Origin: Kitasatospora setae KM-6054
GTDB lineage: Bacteria > Actinomycetota > Actinomycetes > Streptomycetales > Streptomycetaceae
DNA length: 64,000 nt
Direction: 5' to 3'
Assembly (NCBI RefSeq): GCF_000269985.1
Contig: NC_016109.1
Span: 62,001-126,000, forward strand
Below the pieces are notes generated by a model. It was given only the letters and a program-made list of their open reading frames with translations. It searched no databases and was not told the origin of the DNA. Positions 16,929-25,415 of this stretch are shown in pieces; within the stretch, counting starts at the first letter, position 1, and each line of letters begins with the position of its first letter. The translations under genes were made by a program, and so were the position numbers.

Positions 16929-18385
16929 ATGTCGGTCGTTGATGAGGCGTCGGTTTCGGGCGGGGTGCGGGGGGCGGGGTCGCCACCGGCACGGATGACG
17001 GGGCGCCTGCGGCTGCTGCTGGTGGTGCTGCTGGTCGCGCAGTTCATGCTCGCGGTGGACTTCTCGATCCTGAACGTGGCCCTGCCGGTGATCGGCAAGG
17101 GCCTCGGGTTCTCCCTGTCGAACCTGCAGTGGATCGCGACGTCGTTCGCGCTGTGCGCCGCCGGGTTCACCCTGTTCTTCGGCCGCGTCGCCGACCTCTT
17201 CGGACGCCGGCGCCTGTTCCTCGCGGGCCTGGCCCTGCTCGGCCTGTCCTCCCTGGTGGGCGGCCTGGCCACCTCCCCGGGCATCCTGATCGCCGCCCGC
17301 ATCGCCCAGGGCCTGGCCACCGCCGCCGTCACCCCCGCCGGCCTGTCCCTGCTGACCACCTCCTTCCCCGAAGGCCCCCTGCGCGACAAGGCCCTCGGAC
17401 TCAACGGCGCCCTCATGTCCGCCGGCTTCACCACCGGCGCCATCCTCGGCGGCGTCCTGACCGACCTCCTGTCCTGGCGCTGGTCGTTCTTCATCAACGT
17501 CCCCGTCGCCCTCGCCGTCCTGCTCATCGCCCCCGGCGTCATCAAGGAATCCCGCCCCGACCAGCGCCCCCGCCTCGACATCCCCGGCGCCCTCACCGTC
17601 ACCCTCGGCCTGCTCGCCCTCGTCTTCGGCCTCACCCGCGCCGGCGAGAACGGCTGGAGCGACCCCACCGCCCTGATCTCCCTGGCCGCCGGCCTCCTGC
17701 TCCTCATCGCCTTCTACCTCGTCGAGAGCAAGGCCCCCGCACCCCTGGTCCCCGTCACCATCCTCAAGCGCCCCACCGTCATCTGGGGCAACATCGCCGG
17801 CCTCATCGCCTTCCTCACCGAGACCTCCCTCGTCTTCCTGATGACCCTCTACCTCCAGGAAGTCCTCGACTTCTCCCCCCTGGCCGCCGGCCTCTCCTTC
17901 GGCGTCCTGGGCATCGGCACCGTCATCGGCGGCTCCCTCGCCGCCAAGGTCATCGCCCGCATCGGCACCAAGGCCACCCTCATCACCGGCGGCCTCCTCC
18001 AAGCCGCCGCCACCGCCGCCCTGCTCACCCTCGGCGACACCCGCACCTCCATGGCCGTCCTGCTCACCGCCACCTTCCTCGGCGGCATCGGCAACATGCT
18101 CGTCATCGTCGGCTTCATGGTCACCGCCACCTCCGGCCTGCCCGACCACGAACAGGGCATGGCCACCGGACTGGCCACCATGACCCAGCAGATCGGCATC
18201 ACCATGGGCACCCCCATCATGAGCGCCATCGCCACCACCCAGATCACCACCCACGCCACCCACACCACCGTCCTCGACGGCGTCACCCTCGCCGTCCTCG
18301 TCAACACCGCCCTCGTCCTCGCCGGCACCCTCACCACCGCCCTCTTCCTCCACACCCGCAAAACCCCCACCCCCTGACCCACCCG
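16909..18385 (+). repeat. Copy A of a 1477-bp near-perfect inverted duplication
   Basis: This segment recurs in inverted orientation at 33524-35000 with the same length. The only difference I found is one base near the N-terminus (GTCGTTGAT against GTAGTTGAT). The duplicated unit begins 2 bases before the ATGGATGAGGAG leader that contains the ribosome site and ends 8 bases after the exporter stop codon, so it is essentially one gene cassette with unrelated flanks on both sides. Confidence 0.93.
16929..18377 (+). CDS. MFS exporter, DHA2/EmrB type (copy A)
   Basis: A 482-residue drug:H+ antiporter with about 14 hydrophobic segments. Helix 1 reads [20 protein letters not shown], with the D of the DHA2 motif D1. 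Motif A is [14 protein letters not shown] between helices 2 and 3, and motif C is [18 protein letters not shown] chose the ATG at 16929 because GAGGAG lies at optimal spacing; an in-frame ATG at 16911 precedes that site. It probably exports the cluster product or confers self-resistance under control of the divergent XRE regulator. An almost identical gene lies at 33532-34980. A terminator follows at 18482. Confidence 0.93.
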   Translation: MSVVDEASVSGGVRGAGSPPARMTGRLRLLLVVLLVAQFMLAVDFSILNVALPVIGKGLGFSLSNLQWIATSFALCAAGFTLFFGRVADLFGRRRLFLAGLALLGLSSLVGGLATSPGILIAARIAQGLATAAVTPAGLSLLTTSFPEGPLRDKALGLNGALMSAGFTTGAILGGVLTDLLSWRWSFFINVPVALAVLLIAPGVIKESRPDQRPRLDIPGALTVTLGLLALVFGLTRAGENGWSDPTALISLAAGLLLLIAFYLVESKAPAPLVPVTILKRPTVIWGNIAGLIAFLTETSLVFLMTLYLQEVLDFSPLAAGLSFGVLGIGTVIGGSLAAKVIARIGTKATLITGGLLQAAATAALLTLGDTRTSMAVLLTATFLGGIGNMLVIVGFMVTATSGLPDHEQGMATGLATMTQQIGITMGTPIMSAIATTQITTHATHTTVLDGVTLAVLVNTALVLAGTLTTALFLHTRKTPTP

Positions 18386-18481
18386 GCACCAGACGGCCGC
18401 CATCTGGCCAGGTCGGTGTTGCCGCCCCCGCGGGGCCGCCGGGAGGGTGGGGCTCCCGGCTTCCCCCGGGCCGGGCCCCGA

Positions 18482-18513
18482 GCGCGGTACCCGCCGGGTG
18501 GCGGGTACCGCGC
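18482..18513. terminator. Intrinsic terminator after exporter copy A
   Basis: A perfect 14-bp stem (GCGCGGTACCCGCC) closes a GGGT loop about 105 bases after the exporter stop codon. Confidence 0.8.
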
Positions 18514-18622
18514 GGCGGGTGGTGCCGGGGGTCGCGGGCGCGGGAGTGCGCCCCGGGGCCGGCCGCCGTCGTACGAGCACGGGCTCTCTCTTCCCGACAG
18601 GTCTGCGAAACGGAGAAGGATC

Positions 18623-19468
18623 ATGACGGGTTCGGCCACCGGCACCCCCGGACAGATCGTGTGGAAATCGGCTCTCGTGCCGGGCGGGGAGCACCCGGTG
18701 CCGGTGCGGATCCTGCGCCCCGCCGCCGGGCACCGCGGCTGGCTGGTCTGGGCGCACGGCGGGAGCTGGCGCAGCGGTTCGGCGGAGGGCTGGCACCGGG
18801 CGTGCGCGGACCTCGCCGTGCAGGCGGCGTGCACCGTGGTCAGCGTCGACTACCGGCTGTCGCCGGAGCACCGGCATCCCGCCGCGCTCCAGGACGTCCT
18901 GGCGGTGCTGGACTGGGCCCAGGAGCGGGCCGAGGAGGAGGGCCTGCCGCCGGTGGCGGTGGGGGGTGACAGCGCGGGGGGCACGCTCGCGGCGCTGGCG
19001 GCCCTGGTGCGTCGTGACCGGGGGCAGCCGCTCAGTGCCCAGGTGCTGGCGTATCCGCCGCTGGATCCCGAGTGCCGTGCCCCGTCGTACACGCGGTACC
19101 TGGACAACTTCCCGACCCGGGAGTCGCTGGTCTCGGCGTGGGAGGACTTCCGCGGGAGCGACGGCGGCCGCGGCTACCCCAGTACGCCGTTCGAGGTCGA
19201 GGACCTCGGTGCGCTGGCGCCCGCGATCTTGAGTGTCGGGGCGCTGGATCCGGTGGCGGACGACGTCCGTGACTTCGCGCGGCGGCTGCGGGCGGCGGGC
19301 AACGAGGTGGTGTTCCAGGAGTTCCCGCAGATGCTCCACGCGGCTTTCCTGCTGCCCCAGGGGCAGTTGCGGCAGTGGCTGGGGGCGGCTCTGCGGCTGC
19401 GGCTGCTGGCGTCGGGCCCGAGCCGCAGCGGTAGCGGTAGCAGTAGCAGTAGCAGTAGTGCCAGTTGA
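18623..19468 (+). CDS. HSL-type alpha/beta hydrolase (esterase/acetylhydrolase)
   Basis: A 281-residue esterase of the hormone-sensitive-lipase group. The oxyanion motif is VWAHGGSWRSG (HGG), followed by VSVDYRLSPEHRHPAAL, the nucleophile motif VGGDSAGG, the acid in SVGALDPVADD and the His near FPQMLHAAF. It starts at ATG 18623 behind a GGAGAAGG ribosome site. The C-terminus ends in a low-complexity Gly/Ser tail made by AGC-GGT and AGC-AGT codon repeats (19430-19465), unusual for the family. It may deacylate intermediates made by the membrane acyltransferases, or detoxify product. It is the first of three rightward genes. Confidence 0.9.
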   Translation: MTGSATGTPGQIVWKSALVPGGEHPVPVRILRPAAGHRGWLVWAHGGSWRSGSAEGWHRACADLAVQAACTVVSVDYRLSPEHRHPAALQDVLAVLDWAQERAEEEGLPPVAVGGDSAGGTLAALAALVRRDRGQPLSAQVLAYPPLDPECRAPSYTRYLDNFPTRESLVSAWEDFRGSDGGRGYPSTPFEVEDLGALAPAILSVGALDPVADDVRDFARRLRAAGNEVVFQEFPQMLHAAFLLPQGQLRQWLGAALRLRLLASGPSRSGSGSSSSSSSAS

Positions 19469-19515
19469 TCTTGTCCGTGCCGCCGTACCGGCGGCCGTCC
19501 CAGAAGGAGAAGCCC

Positions 19516-20076
19516 GTGAACAGCGTCCCCGAGAGCGCCACCGGCACCGTCCCGGCGAGCGCCGGCACCGCCGCCCTGCCCCATGTCACCGCGCTGCTGC
19601 GGCATTTCGGTGACCTGCGGGACGGTTCGCACGGTGAGGCGACGAGCCGCCGGGGGAAGGAGGACCTGTTCCTCTCGGCGGTGGCCCTGCTCGCCCCCTA
19701 CGCGCTGGAGGCGCTGGAGGAGGTGAACGCCCACCTGCTGAACGGGACGGGGAAGGTCGAGGGGACGGGGGTGCGGCGCACGGCGGACGGCGGGGTGGCC
19801 GCGCTGTGGACGCTGTCCTGGCCGGAGCAGCGTTCGGAGGGCATCGAGCCGATCACCCTGGCGGCGCACTACGGGCGCAACTTCCACCACCCGCACCTGC
19901 GGGGGGCCACGGTCGGCGAGTGGCCGCTGAACGTCTTCACTCCGGCGCAGGCGAAGGCCGAACTTCCCACCCTGCGCGCGATCATCACCGCCGACCTGCA
20001 CAATCTCGTCTTCCAGCGGGATTTCCGGATCGTGCCCGCCACGATGGCCGCGGTCGGCTCCGACCACACGAACTGA
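19516..20076 (+). CDS. Conserved-looking hypothetical protein (186 aa)
   Basis: GTG start at 19516 behind an AAGGAGA ribosome site. The protein has no signal peptide or membrane segment. Its core is helical (DLFLSAVALLAPYALEALEEVN), then beta-rich: GVAALWTLSWPEQRSEGIEPI, AHYGRNFHHPHLRG and EWPLNVFT. The His-rich FHHPHLRG segment could bind metal. I do not recognise the family. It lies between the esterase and the flavin-dependent oxidoreductase, 10 bases before the latter, so the two are probably translated from one message. Confidence 0.7.
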   Translation: MNSVPESATGTVPASAGTAALPHVTALLRHFGDLRDGSHGEATSRRGKEDLFLSAVALLAPYALEALEEVNAHLLNGTGKVEGTGVRRTADGGVAALWTLSWPEQRSEGIEPITLAAHYGRNFHHPHLRGATVGEWPLNVFTPAQAKAELPTLRAIITADLHNLVFQRDFRIVPATMAAVGSDHTN

Positions 20077-20086
20077 GGTATCCGCC

Positions 20087-21061
20087 ATGTCGATTCGCCT
20101 GTCCGTCCTCGACCAGACCCCGGTCGGCGAGGACTTCTCCCCCGCGGAGGCGCTGCGTGCCTCCGTCGACCTGGCCGAGGCCGCCGACCGCCTGGGCTTC
20201 ACCCGCTACTGGGTGGCCGAGCACCACAACTCGCCGGGTTTCGCGGGCACCGCGCCGGAGATCCTGGCGGGGGCCCTGCTCGCGCGCACCCGCCACCTGC
20301 GGGTGGGGACGGGCGGGGTGCTGCTGCCCCGCTACGAGCCGCTGAAGGTGGCGGAGGTGTTCACCGTGCTGGCGTCGGTGTATCCGGGCCGGGTCGATCT
20401 CGGGATCGGGCGCGCGGGTGGTCCGGCGCACCGCTTCCCCCAGCAGCTCGACGAACTGCGGCGGCTGCTGGGGATGTCGGCGCCGGGTTCGGGCGCCGAG
20501 GACGCGCGGCGGGCCGGGCCGCAGATGTGGCTGCTGGGGGCGGGGGGCAGTTCGGCGGCGCTGGCCGGGCGCCTGGGGACGTCGTTCGCCTTCGCGCACT
20601 TCCTCGCTCCCGCTCCCGGGCGGGCGGCGCTGGAGGACTACCGGCGGGAGTACGCCGCCTCGGGGGCCCGGCCGCCGGCCGAGGGGGTGCTCGCCGTGCG
20701 GGTGGTGACCGCGGACACCGACGCGAAGGCGCAGGAGCTGGCGCAGGGGCTGCTGCTGTGGCGCAGCCGTAAGGACCTGGGGCAGGATCTGCCGTTGCCT
20801 TCGCCCGCGACGGCGCGTCGCCACCGGTGGACGGGGGCGGAGGCGGAGCGGGCGGCGGTCAACCGCCGGGCCCTGGTGGCGGGGACGCCGGAGCGGGTGC
20901 GTGAGGTGCTCACCGGCCTGGCCGCGGAGCACGGGGTCGGGGAGATCGTGGTGAACACCCTGACGCACGATCCCGAGGACCGGCTGCGGTCCCTCCAGTT
21001 GCTGGCGCAGGCCTTCGGGCTGACGGAGCGCGGTGGCGCTCTCGCGACGGCGGTGGTGTGA
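20087..21061 (+). CDS. Luciferase-like (LLM class) flavin-dependent oxidoreductase
   Basis: A 324-residue bacterial-luciferase-fold protein of the MsnO8 type. Diagnostic blocks are LSVLDQTPVGED at the N-terminus, RLGFTRYWVAEHHN, LRVGTGGVLLPRYEPLKVAE and PGRVDLGIGRAGG. A short acidic insertion replaces part of the usual middle. Such enzymes use reduced FMN or F420, and in secondary metabolism perform hydroxylations or dehydrogenations. A flavin reductase is not encoded nearby. Ends at a strong bidirectional terminator shared with the convergent hydrolase gene. Confidence 0.9.
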   Translation: MSIRLSVLDQTPVGEDFSPAEALRASVDLAEAADRLGFTRYWVAEHHNSPGFAGTAPEILAGALLARTRHLRVGTGGVLLPRYEPLKVAEVFTVLASVYPGRVDLGIGRAGGPAHRFPQQLDELRRLLGMSAPGSGAEDARRAGPQMWLLGAGGSSAALAGRLGTSFAFAHFLAPAPGRAALEDYRREYAASGARPPAEGVLAVRVVTADTDAKAQELAQGLLLWRSRKDLGQDLPLPSPATARRHRWTGAEAERAAVNRRALVAGTPERVREVLTGLAAEHGVGEIVVNTLTHDPEDRLRSLQLLAQAFGLTERGGALATAVV

Positions 21062-21087
21062 CCTTCCCGGTCCGCCGCGCCCGCTCG

Positions 21088-21147
21088 CCCCGACCACGTG
21101 TGGCCCCTCCCCCGTTCTCGCGGGGAGGGGCCACTTCGTGGTCGGGG
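21088..21147. terminator. Bidirectional terminator between convergent genes
   Basis: Nested perfect stems: an outer 11-bp pair (CCCCGACCACG) and an inner 13-bp pair (GTGGCCCCTCCCC), with a small bulge between them. It sits between the stop codons of the luciferase-like gene and the convergent hydrolase gene. Confidence 0.85.
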
Positions 21148-21155
21148 CGGTGGTG

Positions 21156-21941
21156 TCAGCGCAGGAAGTCGGTGATGAGCGCGGTGAGTTCGGCGGGTCG
21201 CTCGTAGGGGATGTTGTGGCCGCTGTCGATCTCCGCGTAGCGGCTGCCGCGGATCGCGCGGTGGAGTTCGCGGGAGTGTCCGACGGGGATGACCTGGTCC
21301 TGGGTGGCGCCGACGACCAGGGTCGGGGTGTGGATGGCGGGCAGGAGGTCGCGGATGTCGACGGTGAGGTCGAGGTCGATCTGGCGGCGGGCTCCCTCGG
21401 AGGGCACGGCGGTGGAGGCGGCCTTGGCGAGGGCGGCGCGGTCCAGTCCGGCGAGGCCGGCCGGGGAGACGGCGAGCAGGGTGATGAACTGCTGGTAGGC
21501 CTCGGTGTCGAGGTCGGCGAGGCGGCGCCAGAGGCCCAGGAGCGCTTCCTGGCGGGGGTCGTCGTTGCGGGCCCAGCCGCCGACCAGGACGAGGCGGCGC
21601 ACGAGGTGCGGGTGCCGGGCGGCCAGGGCCGCGGCGACGACGGCGCCGAGGGAGAGGCCGACCACGTCGACGGGGGCGGAGCGGTCCGCTCCCGCGGCGC
21701 GGGCGGCGGCGGTGACCTGGGCGACCAGGTGGTCGAGGGTCAGTGGTCCCTCGGGCAGTGCGGTGAGGCCGCTGCCGGCGTAGTCGGGGGTGATGACGGT
21801 GTGCCGCGCGGTGAAGCGGGGGCGCAGGTCGGCGAAGTTGGTCTCGGAGTCGGCGGTGGAGCCGTGGACGAGGAGCAGGCCGGGGCCGGTTCCTTCGGTG
21901 CGGTAGTGGACGTCTGTTCCTGCTGCGTGGACGGTCGGCAT
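21156..21941 (-). CDS. Alpha/beta hydrolase
   Basis: A 261-residue alpha/beta-hydrolase. The oxyanion segment is LLLVHGSTADSE, the nucleophile elbow is VVGLSLGAVVAA (Ser), the acid lies in VVGATQDQVIPV, and the His in EIDSGHNIPYERP. It resembles the esterase, haloperoxidase-like or enol-lactonase hydrolases and has no signal peptide. It is the last gene of a leftward set, separated from the acyltransferase upstream by a 17-bp repeat array. Confidence 0.88.
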   Translation of the reverse strand: MPTVHAAGTDVHYRTEGTGPGLLLVHGSTADSETNFADLRPRFTARHTVITPDYAGSGLTALPEGPLTLDHLVAQVTAAARAAGADRSAPVDVVGLSLGAVVAAALAARHPHLVRRLVLVGGWARNDDPRQEALLGLWRRLADLDTEAYQQFITLLAVSPAGLAGLDRAALAKAASTAVPSEGARRQIDLDLTVDIRDLLPAIHTPTLVVGATQDQVIPVGHSRELHRAIRGSRYAEIDSGHNIPYERPAELTALITDFLR

Positions 21942-21968
21942 GGTCGGCGTCTTCCTGGGCGGGGGCGG

Positions 21969-22027
21969 TCGGGGGCTGGTGCGGGTCGGGGGCTGGTGCG
22001 GGTCGGGGGCTGGTGCGGGTCGGGGGC
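21969..22027. repeat. 17-bp tandem repeat next to the acyltransferase stop codon
   Basis: Three and a half copies of TCGGGGGCTGGTGCGGG, ending 7 bases before the stop codon (22034) of the leftward acyltransferase. It lies within the gap before the hydrolase gene start. Confidence 0.85.
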
Positions 22028-22033
22028 GGCCGG

Positions 22034-23293
22034 TCAGGTGCGGCTCGCGGCGGTGACGGGGCGGGCGCTGCGGTCGGTGTCCTGGTCGGTGTCCTGGGCG
22101 GGGAGCGCGGCGGGGAGCGTGGCGGTGGCGGGCCTGCGGCTGCGGCTCCAGCGGCGCATGGCCGGCATCTCGACGAAGCGGAACAGGAGCCAGCCGCCCA
22201 GCAGGGACGCGGCGAGGAAGCCGATGACGACGAGGAGGGCCACCGGGGCGCTGTAGGTGTGGGCGCCGAGCAGGGAGCGCAGGTAGAAGATCGTGACGCC
22301 CTGGACGAGGTAGAAGCCGAAGGAGATCTCGCCGAGCAGCTGCATGACGGGTCCGCGCAGCCGGGTGCGGCGGCCGTCGACGTCGGCCGCGGCGACGGAG
22401 CAGATCAGGGCGCTGACGGGGATGATCATGGCGACGACGAAGCTGTACTGGAAGGGGACCAGGAGGGCGACGCCGTAGCCGACGGCGGTCAGCGCGAAGG
22501 AGACGCCGATGCCTATCTGGCGCGGCCACTTGCCGCTCATCACGATGCGGGCGAGCAGGATGCCGAGGGCGAACTCGAAGACGCGGCCCGGCGGGAAGAG
22601 GTAGCCGAACCAGAACTGCAGGTCGGAGACGGGGGTGATGGCGGACTTCGGGGTGGCGGGGACGAGGTAGGTGGAGACGAGCTGGACGGCGACCGTGCCG
22701 GCGACCATGACGGCGGACCAGGCCCACAGCGCCTTACCGGCGATCTTGCGGATCGGGATGATGAGCAGCGGGAAGAGGACGTAGAAGAGGAGTTCGCTGC
22801 CGAGGGACCAGCTCGGGGGGTTGACGCTGAGGTTGATGTCCGGCTGCGGGAAGAAGGTGTGGACGAGCAGCATGTTCGGCAGCCACTGGGCGGTGCCGGT
22901 GACGGCGGCGCCGGCGAACAGGACGATCGAGGCGGCGAAGACGACCAGGTGGTTGGGGAAGATCTTGAGCATCCGGCGGCGCCAGAAGGCGGTGACGCGC
23001 TCGCCGGGGCGTGAGGCCCAGGCGAGGACGAATCCGCTGAGGACGAAGAAGAAGGACACTCCGAGGTAGCCGGACTTGCTGAAGGCGGTCTCCAGGAAGC
23101 CGGCCAGGCCCTTGTCGGCGAAGGGGTTGATGGGGGCGTTGGGCGGGATCGGGGAGTTGCTCAGGGTGGAGTGGAAGAAGAAGACCGCCAGCGCCGCGAA
23201 GAACCGCAGTCCGGTCAGTGAGGGCAGTTTGGCCAGGGCGGCGGGCTTGGCGCCGGCGGCGGCGCGGGGGGTGGCAGGGGGCGTCGAGGACAT
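22034..23293 (-). CDS. Acyltransferase-3 family membrane O-acyltransferase (1 of 3)
   Basis: A 419-residue integral membrane protein with about ten hydrophobic helices. The family hallmark is LPSLTGLRFFAALAVFFFHS, where the catalytic His is in FFFHS, followed by GYLGVSFFFVLSGFVLAW and the R-x10-R-like region RMLKIFPNHL. Members transfer acetyl or other acyl groups from CoA to sugars or sugar-bearing lipids and antibiotics at the membrane. It is the most diverged of the three copies in the window. It lies downstream of the epimerase and dehydratase-like genes, after a terminator. Confidence 0.92.
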   Translation of the reverse strand: MSSTPPATPRAAAGAKPAALAKLPSLTGLRFFAALAVFFFHSTLSNSPIPPNAPINPFADKGLAGFLETAFSKSGYLGVSFFFVLSGFVLAWASRPGERVTAFWRRRMLKIFPNHLVVFAASIVLFAGAAVTGTAQWLPNMLLVHTFFPQPDINLSVNPPSWSLGSELLFYVLFPLLIIPIRKIAGKALWAWSAVMVAGTVAVQLVSTYLVPATPKSAITPVSDLQFWFGYLFPPGRVFEFALGILLARIVMSGKWPRQIGIGVSFALTAVGYGVALLVPFQYSFVVAMIIPVSALICSVAAADVDGRRTRLRGPVMQLLGEISFGFYLVQGVTIFYLRSLLGAHTYSAPVALLVVIGFLAASLLGGWLLFRFVEMPAMRRWSRSRRPATATLPAALPAQDTDQDTDRSARPVTAASRT

Positions 23294-23361
23294 GGCGGGG
23301 CTGCTTTCCGGGATCGTCGCGGGCGCGGGGCGGGCGCGGGGCGGGGGTGGGGGCGGGGGTG

Positions 23362-23388
23362 GGGGCGGCCGTCCTGGACGGCCGCCCC
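23362..23388. terminator. Intrinsic terminator after the propeller gene
   Basis: A perfect 13-bp stem (GGGGCGGCCGTCC) around a single T, located 11 bases beyond the stop codon of the leftward propeller gene. Confidence 0.75.
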
Positions 23389-23398
23389 GGGGGCCGGG

Positions 23399-24652
23399 CT
23401 ACTGCTGCTCGATCTCGTTGCGGTAGAGCATGAGCTTGGCGTCCTTGGCCACGTAGTAGTGCTGGACCGAGTAGGCGATGGTGGCGAAGTCGAGGCGGCC
23501 GTCGCCGTTGAAGTCGGCGGTGGCGATGCGTGCGACGGACTCGTCGGAGACGCGCCACTTGGCCCAGACGCCGTTCTCCAGGTCGATCGCCTTGTAGTAC
23601 ATGACGCCCTGCCACGGCCACGGTCCGCGCAGCGCGACCAGGAACTCGTCCTCGCCGTCGCCGTCGAAGTCGGCGCACACGATCTGGTGTCCGGGGCCCT
23701 CGCCGTTCTCGTTGGGGTCGCCGTAGACGTCGAGCAGGGTGCGCTTCCACTCGGCCTCGCCGGCCGGGCCGTCGGTGGTCTTGGTGTAGACGGCGACGGT
23801 GTTGCCGTGGAAGGGCTCGATCGCGGCGACGTAGGCCATCGGGTCGTCGCCGATGCGGCCGGCGTTGAGGTCGCCGCTGCCGCGGAAGCCGGTCTGCTCG
23901 AACTGGGTGAGTTCGCCGGTGCCGATGAGCTTGCGGACCCATTCCTTGGCGGAGTCGTCCCAGTAGAGCCAGGTGACGCCCTCGTCGGAGGCCAGGAGCA
24001 GGGAGTCGCGGTCGGAGCCGGGGATGAGGCCCGGCTTCTTCTCGGCGCCGTGGATCATGCGGAAGTGGCTGTCGTCGATGACCGTCATCGGCCATTCCTC
24101 GGCGCTCTGGACGTCGTCGGGCTGGGTGAACAGGACGACGGGCAGGACCGCGTGGACGTCCTCCTTGGCGACGATCGGCAGGCCGATGATCTCCAGGCGC
24201 TCGGTCTGGGTGAAGTGGCCGACGCGCAGGCGGTGCATGCCGGTGGCGCGGCCGACGTAGTGCCGCTTCCAGCGGGACTCGTCCTTGTCCGGGCTGCCGG
24301 GGTTCTCCAGCCAGTCGATCTTCCCGCCGGCGGTGTTGGCGTCCTGGATGGTGCCGATCGGGCCGTAGAGGTCGTAGCAGACGATGATGTCGGGGTGGCC
24401 GTTGCCGCTGATGTCGGCGAAGTCCGCGCCGACCGGCATCTTGATCTTGTCGGCGACCAGGCGGCGGGTCCACTTCTCGCCGTTCTGGTACCAGTAGATC
24501 TCGCCGAGCCGCAGACCGTAGCCGAACAGGTCCGGCTTGTTGTCGTTGTCGATGTCGGGGGCCTCCAGCCAGTAGCCGTCGCGCAGCTGGTCGGCCACGA
24601 TCTCGGCGGCGAAGCGGGGGGCGCGCAGGTGGGATGCGTCGTTGGCGGTCAT
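23399..24652 (-). CDS. Aldos-2-ulose dehydratase-like beta-propeller subunit
   Basis: A 417-residue FG-GAP/VCBS propeller with no signal peptide. Calcium-loop motifs include DIDNDNKPDLFGYG, DISGNGHPDIIV, DFDGDGEDEFLV and DFNGDGRLDFAT. Beyond generic propellers, it follows fungal aldos-2-ulose dehydratase (AUDH) block by block: RDGYWLEAP, GGKIDWLENPG, GMHRLRVGHFTQTERLEI, FTQPDD, EPFHGNTVAVYTK and HQIVCADFDGDGEDEF. In fungi this propeller is the N-terminal half of one polypeptide followed by two cupin domains. Here the cupins are the gene just upstream, 10 bases away. AUDH dehydrates 2-keto sugars such as 1,5-anhydrofructose and glucosone. The family call rests on remembered sequence. Partnering with the cupin is inferred. 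Confidence 0.85.
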   Translation of the reverse strand: MTANDASHLRAPRFAAEIVADQLRDGYWLEAPDIDNDNKPDLFGYGLRLGEIYWYQNGEKWTRRLVADKIKMPVGADFADISGNGHPDIIVCYDLYGPIGTIQDANTAGGKIDWLENPGSPDKDESRWKRHYVGRATGMHRLRVGHFTQTERLEIIGLPIVAKEDVHAVLPVVLFTQPDDVQSAEEWPMTVIDDSHFRMIHGAEKKPGLIPGSDRDSLLLASDEGVTWLYWDDSAKEWVRKLIGTGELTQFEQTGFRGSGDLNAGRIGDDPMAYVAAIEPFHGNTVAVYTKTTDGPAGEAEWKRTLLDVYGDPNENGEGPGHQIVCADFDGDGEDEFLVALRGPWPWQGVMYYKAIDLENGVWAKWRVSDESVARIATADFNGDGRLDFATIAYSVQHYYVAKDAKLMLYRNEIEQQ

Positions 24653-24662
24653 GGTCCTTCTC

Positions 24663-25415
24663 CTACGGGTGTCGGTGGGGCATGGGGTGGTACTCGACGG
24701 CGAGCCAGACGCAGTCGGTGTCGGCGCGGTACTGGTGCCAGGGGTAGAGGTAGGTGCCGTCGGGGCCGGTGGAGCAGAAGGGCTGGGAAGTGGTGTAGCC
24801 AGGGCTCATCGGCAGGTCCTCGTAGAGGGTGCTGTGGTCCTGCTCGGTGAACTTCTGCATCCGGCCCAGGCCGTGGAGCTGGGTGTGCACCTCGATGAAG
24901 TCGTGCTGGTTGTGGATGAAGCAGTCGGTGCCGGCCGGGGCGAACCAGAGGTTGGCCCTGATCTCGAAGGGCTGGAGGCGGCGGGGTTCGGCGCGCTCGG
25001 CGAGCAGGTGGGCGGGGTCCAGTTCGATGAGGCCGGCGTGGTCCTGGGGGCTCTTCCAGAGCGGGGTGTCGCGCGGGAAGGGCAGGGTGGCGTCCTCGGT
25101 GGGGGTGGTGCTGTCGCCGAGGAGGTCTCCCAGGAGGTCCCAGCCGGGTTCGCGGGCGATGCCGGCGATGTCGGTGTCGTCCTTGACGCGCAGGATCAGG
25201 AGGGAGGCGGCCTCCTCGATCCGGACGCCGGTGAGGATGGTGGAGGAGAGCGGGGGGATGGCCTTGCGCGGGGTGCGGGCGAGGTGGACGTCGCTGGTGC
25301 CGGTGTTGACGACGACGGCCGGTCCGCTGACGTGGTAGTCCTTCACGTCCTGGACGAGGAGGGCCTGGACGCGCGGGCCGCTGAAGTTGAGCGGGGTCTC
25401 GGCGTTACGGGGCAT
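24663..25415 (-). CDS. Bicupin, AUDH-cupin-like subunit
   Basis: A 250-residue cupin protein. The metal-site block FIHNQHDFIEVHTQLHGLGR supplies two His, a Glu and another His, and the second block YPWHQYRADTDCVWLAVEYH closes the barrel. Both resemble the C-terminal cupins of fungal aldos-2-ulose dehydratase (HNH..E.H and YPWHAW..VWVAFEF). The N-terminal half forms a second, poorly conserved cupin. ATGA coupling with the 2-epimerase gene and the close propeller gene imply a three-gene unit. I infer that cupin and propeller together form a split AUDH-like dehydratase/isomerase acting on a keto-sugar or keto-sugar nucleotide. Confidence 0.82.
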   Translation of the reverse strand: MPRNAETPLNFSGPRVQALLVQDVKDYHVSGPAVVVNTGTSDVHLARTPRKAIPPLSSTILTGVRIEEAASLLILRVKDDTDIAGIAREPGWDLLGDLLGDSTTPTEDATLPFPRDTPLWKSPQDHAGLIELDPAHLLAERAEPRRLQPFEIRANLWFAPAGTDCFIHNQHDFIEVHTQLHGLGRMQKFTEQDHSTLYEDLPMSPGYTTSQPFCSTGPDGTYLYPWHQYRADTDCVWLAVEYHPMPHRHP

